Shown here in pieces: positions 32,740 through 32,844 of a stretch of DNA of 32,844 bases. Every line of letters begins with the position of its first letter. Position 1 is the stretch's first letter. The notes beneath the pieces are model-generated. The model was given only the letters and a program-made list of their open reading frames with translations, was not told the origin of the DNA and did not search any database. This DNA is from an uncultured Clostridia bacterium (GTDB taxonomy: Bacteria; Bacillota; Clostridia; Oscillospirales; Oscillospiraceae). The position numbers were made by a program, and so were the translations under genes. The stretch covers positions 1 through 32,844 of the forward strand of contig CANBCW010000025.1 of NCBI GenBank assembly GCA_947367115.1, in the 5' to 3' direction.

Positions 32740-32844
32740 GTTCTTTCCCTCATTTCTCCATTTCTGCGATAAATTGTTGTTTGCCGGCAGTGCCGGCGGA
32801 CGATTCGTGTTCGGCTGGTCAGGTATCGATACGCCATTGGGTAC
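32740..32844 (-). other. Upstream edge of murD, no gene called
   Basis: 105 bases. The minus strand has a GCCGGCACTGCCGGC imperfect palindrome (32779-32793), the murD ribosome binding site, and a frame entering from the edge that stops within the first 25 bases (…TQWRIDT then TGA). That frame could be the end of an upstream gene, but it is too short to identify. No promoter is convincing. Confidence 0.3.

Noticed and set aside
32740..32844. In-frame upstream extension of murD to the window edge
   Set aside because: The frame is open, but the residues are Pro/Asn-rich and unlike MurD, and the ATG at 32739 has a good ribosome binding site.

Overview
The window looks like a chromosomal segment from a gut-type Clostridia bacterium, probably Oscillospiraceae/Ruminococcaceae. 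This rests on moderately GC-rich DNA, strong Shine-Dalgarno sites, Firmicutes-type CdaA/CdaR, RemA and a PASTA kinase, the look of the ribosomal proteins, and a very large NPxTG-anchored beta-helix surface protein. The family-level placement is inference. Every gene I can support lies on the minus strand, so transcription runs from the right edge to the left. I see no integrase, transposase, tRNA, rRNA or CRISPR array.

From right to left in transcription order: (1) 32739-28775 carries murD, ispD, ispF, a Se/S-carrier-like (DUF3343) protein and a cysteine desulfurase. These are tightly packed and close with a terminator hairpin that overlaps the last codons. (2) A TTGCTA-17-TATAAT promoter at 28745-28717 starts a run of 14 closely spaced or overlapping genes: cdaA, cdaR, an RseC-like protein, yicC, remA, gmk, rpoZ, priA, def, fmt, rsmB, rlmN, a PP2C phosphatase, a PASTA Ser/Thr kinase and rsgA (15 counting the kinase and phosphatase separately). 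It joins c-di-AMP synthesis, matrix control, nucleotide and RNA polymerase functions, N-formyl-Met initiation and processing, rRNA methylation and envelope-sensing phosphorylation. It ends in a hairpin at 14115-14140. (3) The -35 box of the next promoter sits inside that hairpin and drives a DUF1275/YoaK membrane protein. (4) After a 13-bp-stem terminator, a TTGACT-17-TACACT promoter leads into a 2377-residue secreted right-handed beta-helix protein with an NPVTG anchor. A perfect Shine-Dalgarno sequence at its stop codon couples it to an 86-87 residue four-cysteine protein of unknown function, followed by a strong terminator. (5) A consensus promoter (TTGACA-17-TATCAT) and a roughly 270-nt leader open the S10 ribosomal protein operon: rpsJ, rplC, rplD, rplW, rplB, rpsS, rplV, rpsC, rplP, rpmC and the first part of rpsQ, cut by the left edge.

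Most of the window is conserved housekeeping DNA. The accessory part is the giant surface protein and its small partner, placed between two conserved blocks with their own promoter and terminator. That bicistron is the best candidate for an undescribed system. The structured non-coding stretches (rpsJ leader, rpsJ-rplC spacer, the hairpin over the DUF3343 ribosome binding site and the terminator/promoter overlap upstream of yoaK) are the other points worth attention. The stretch without a gene longer than 300 bases is 5212-5666, and its contents are listed.
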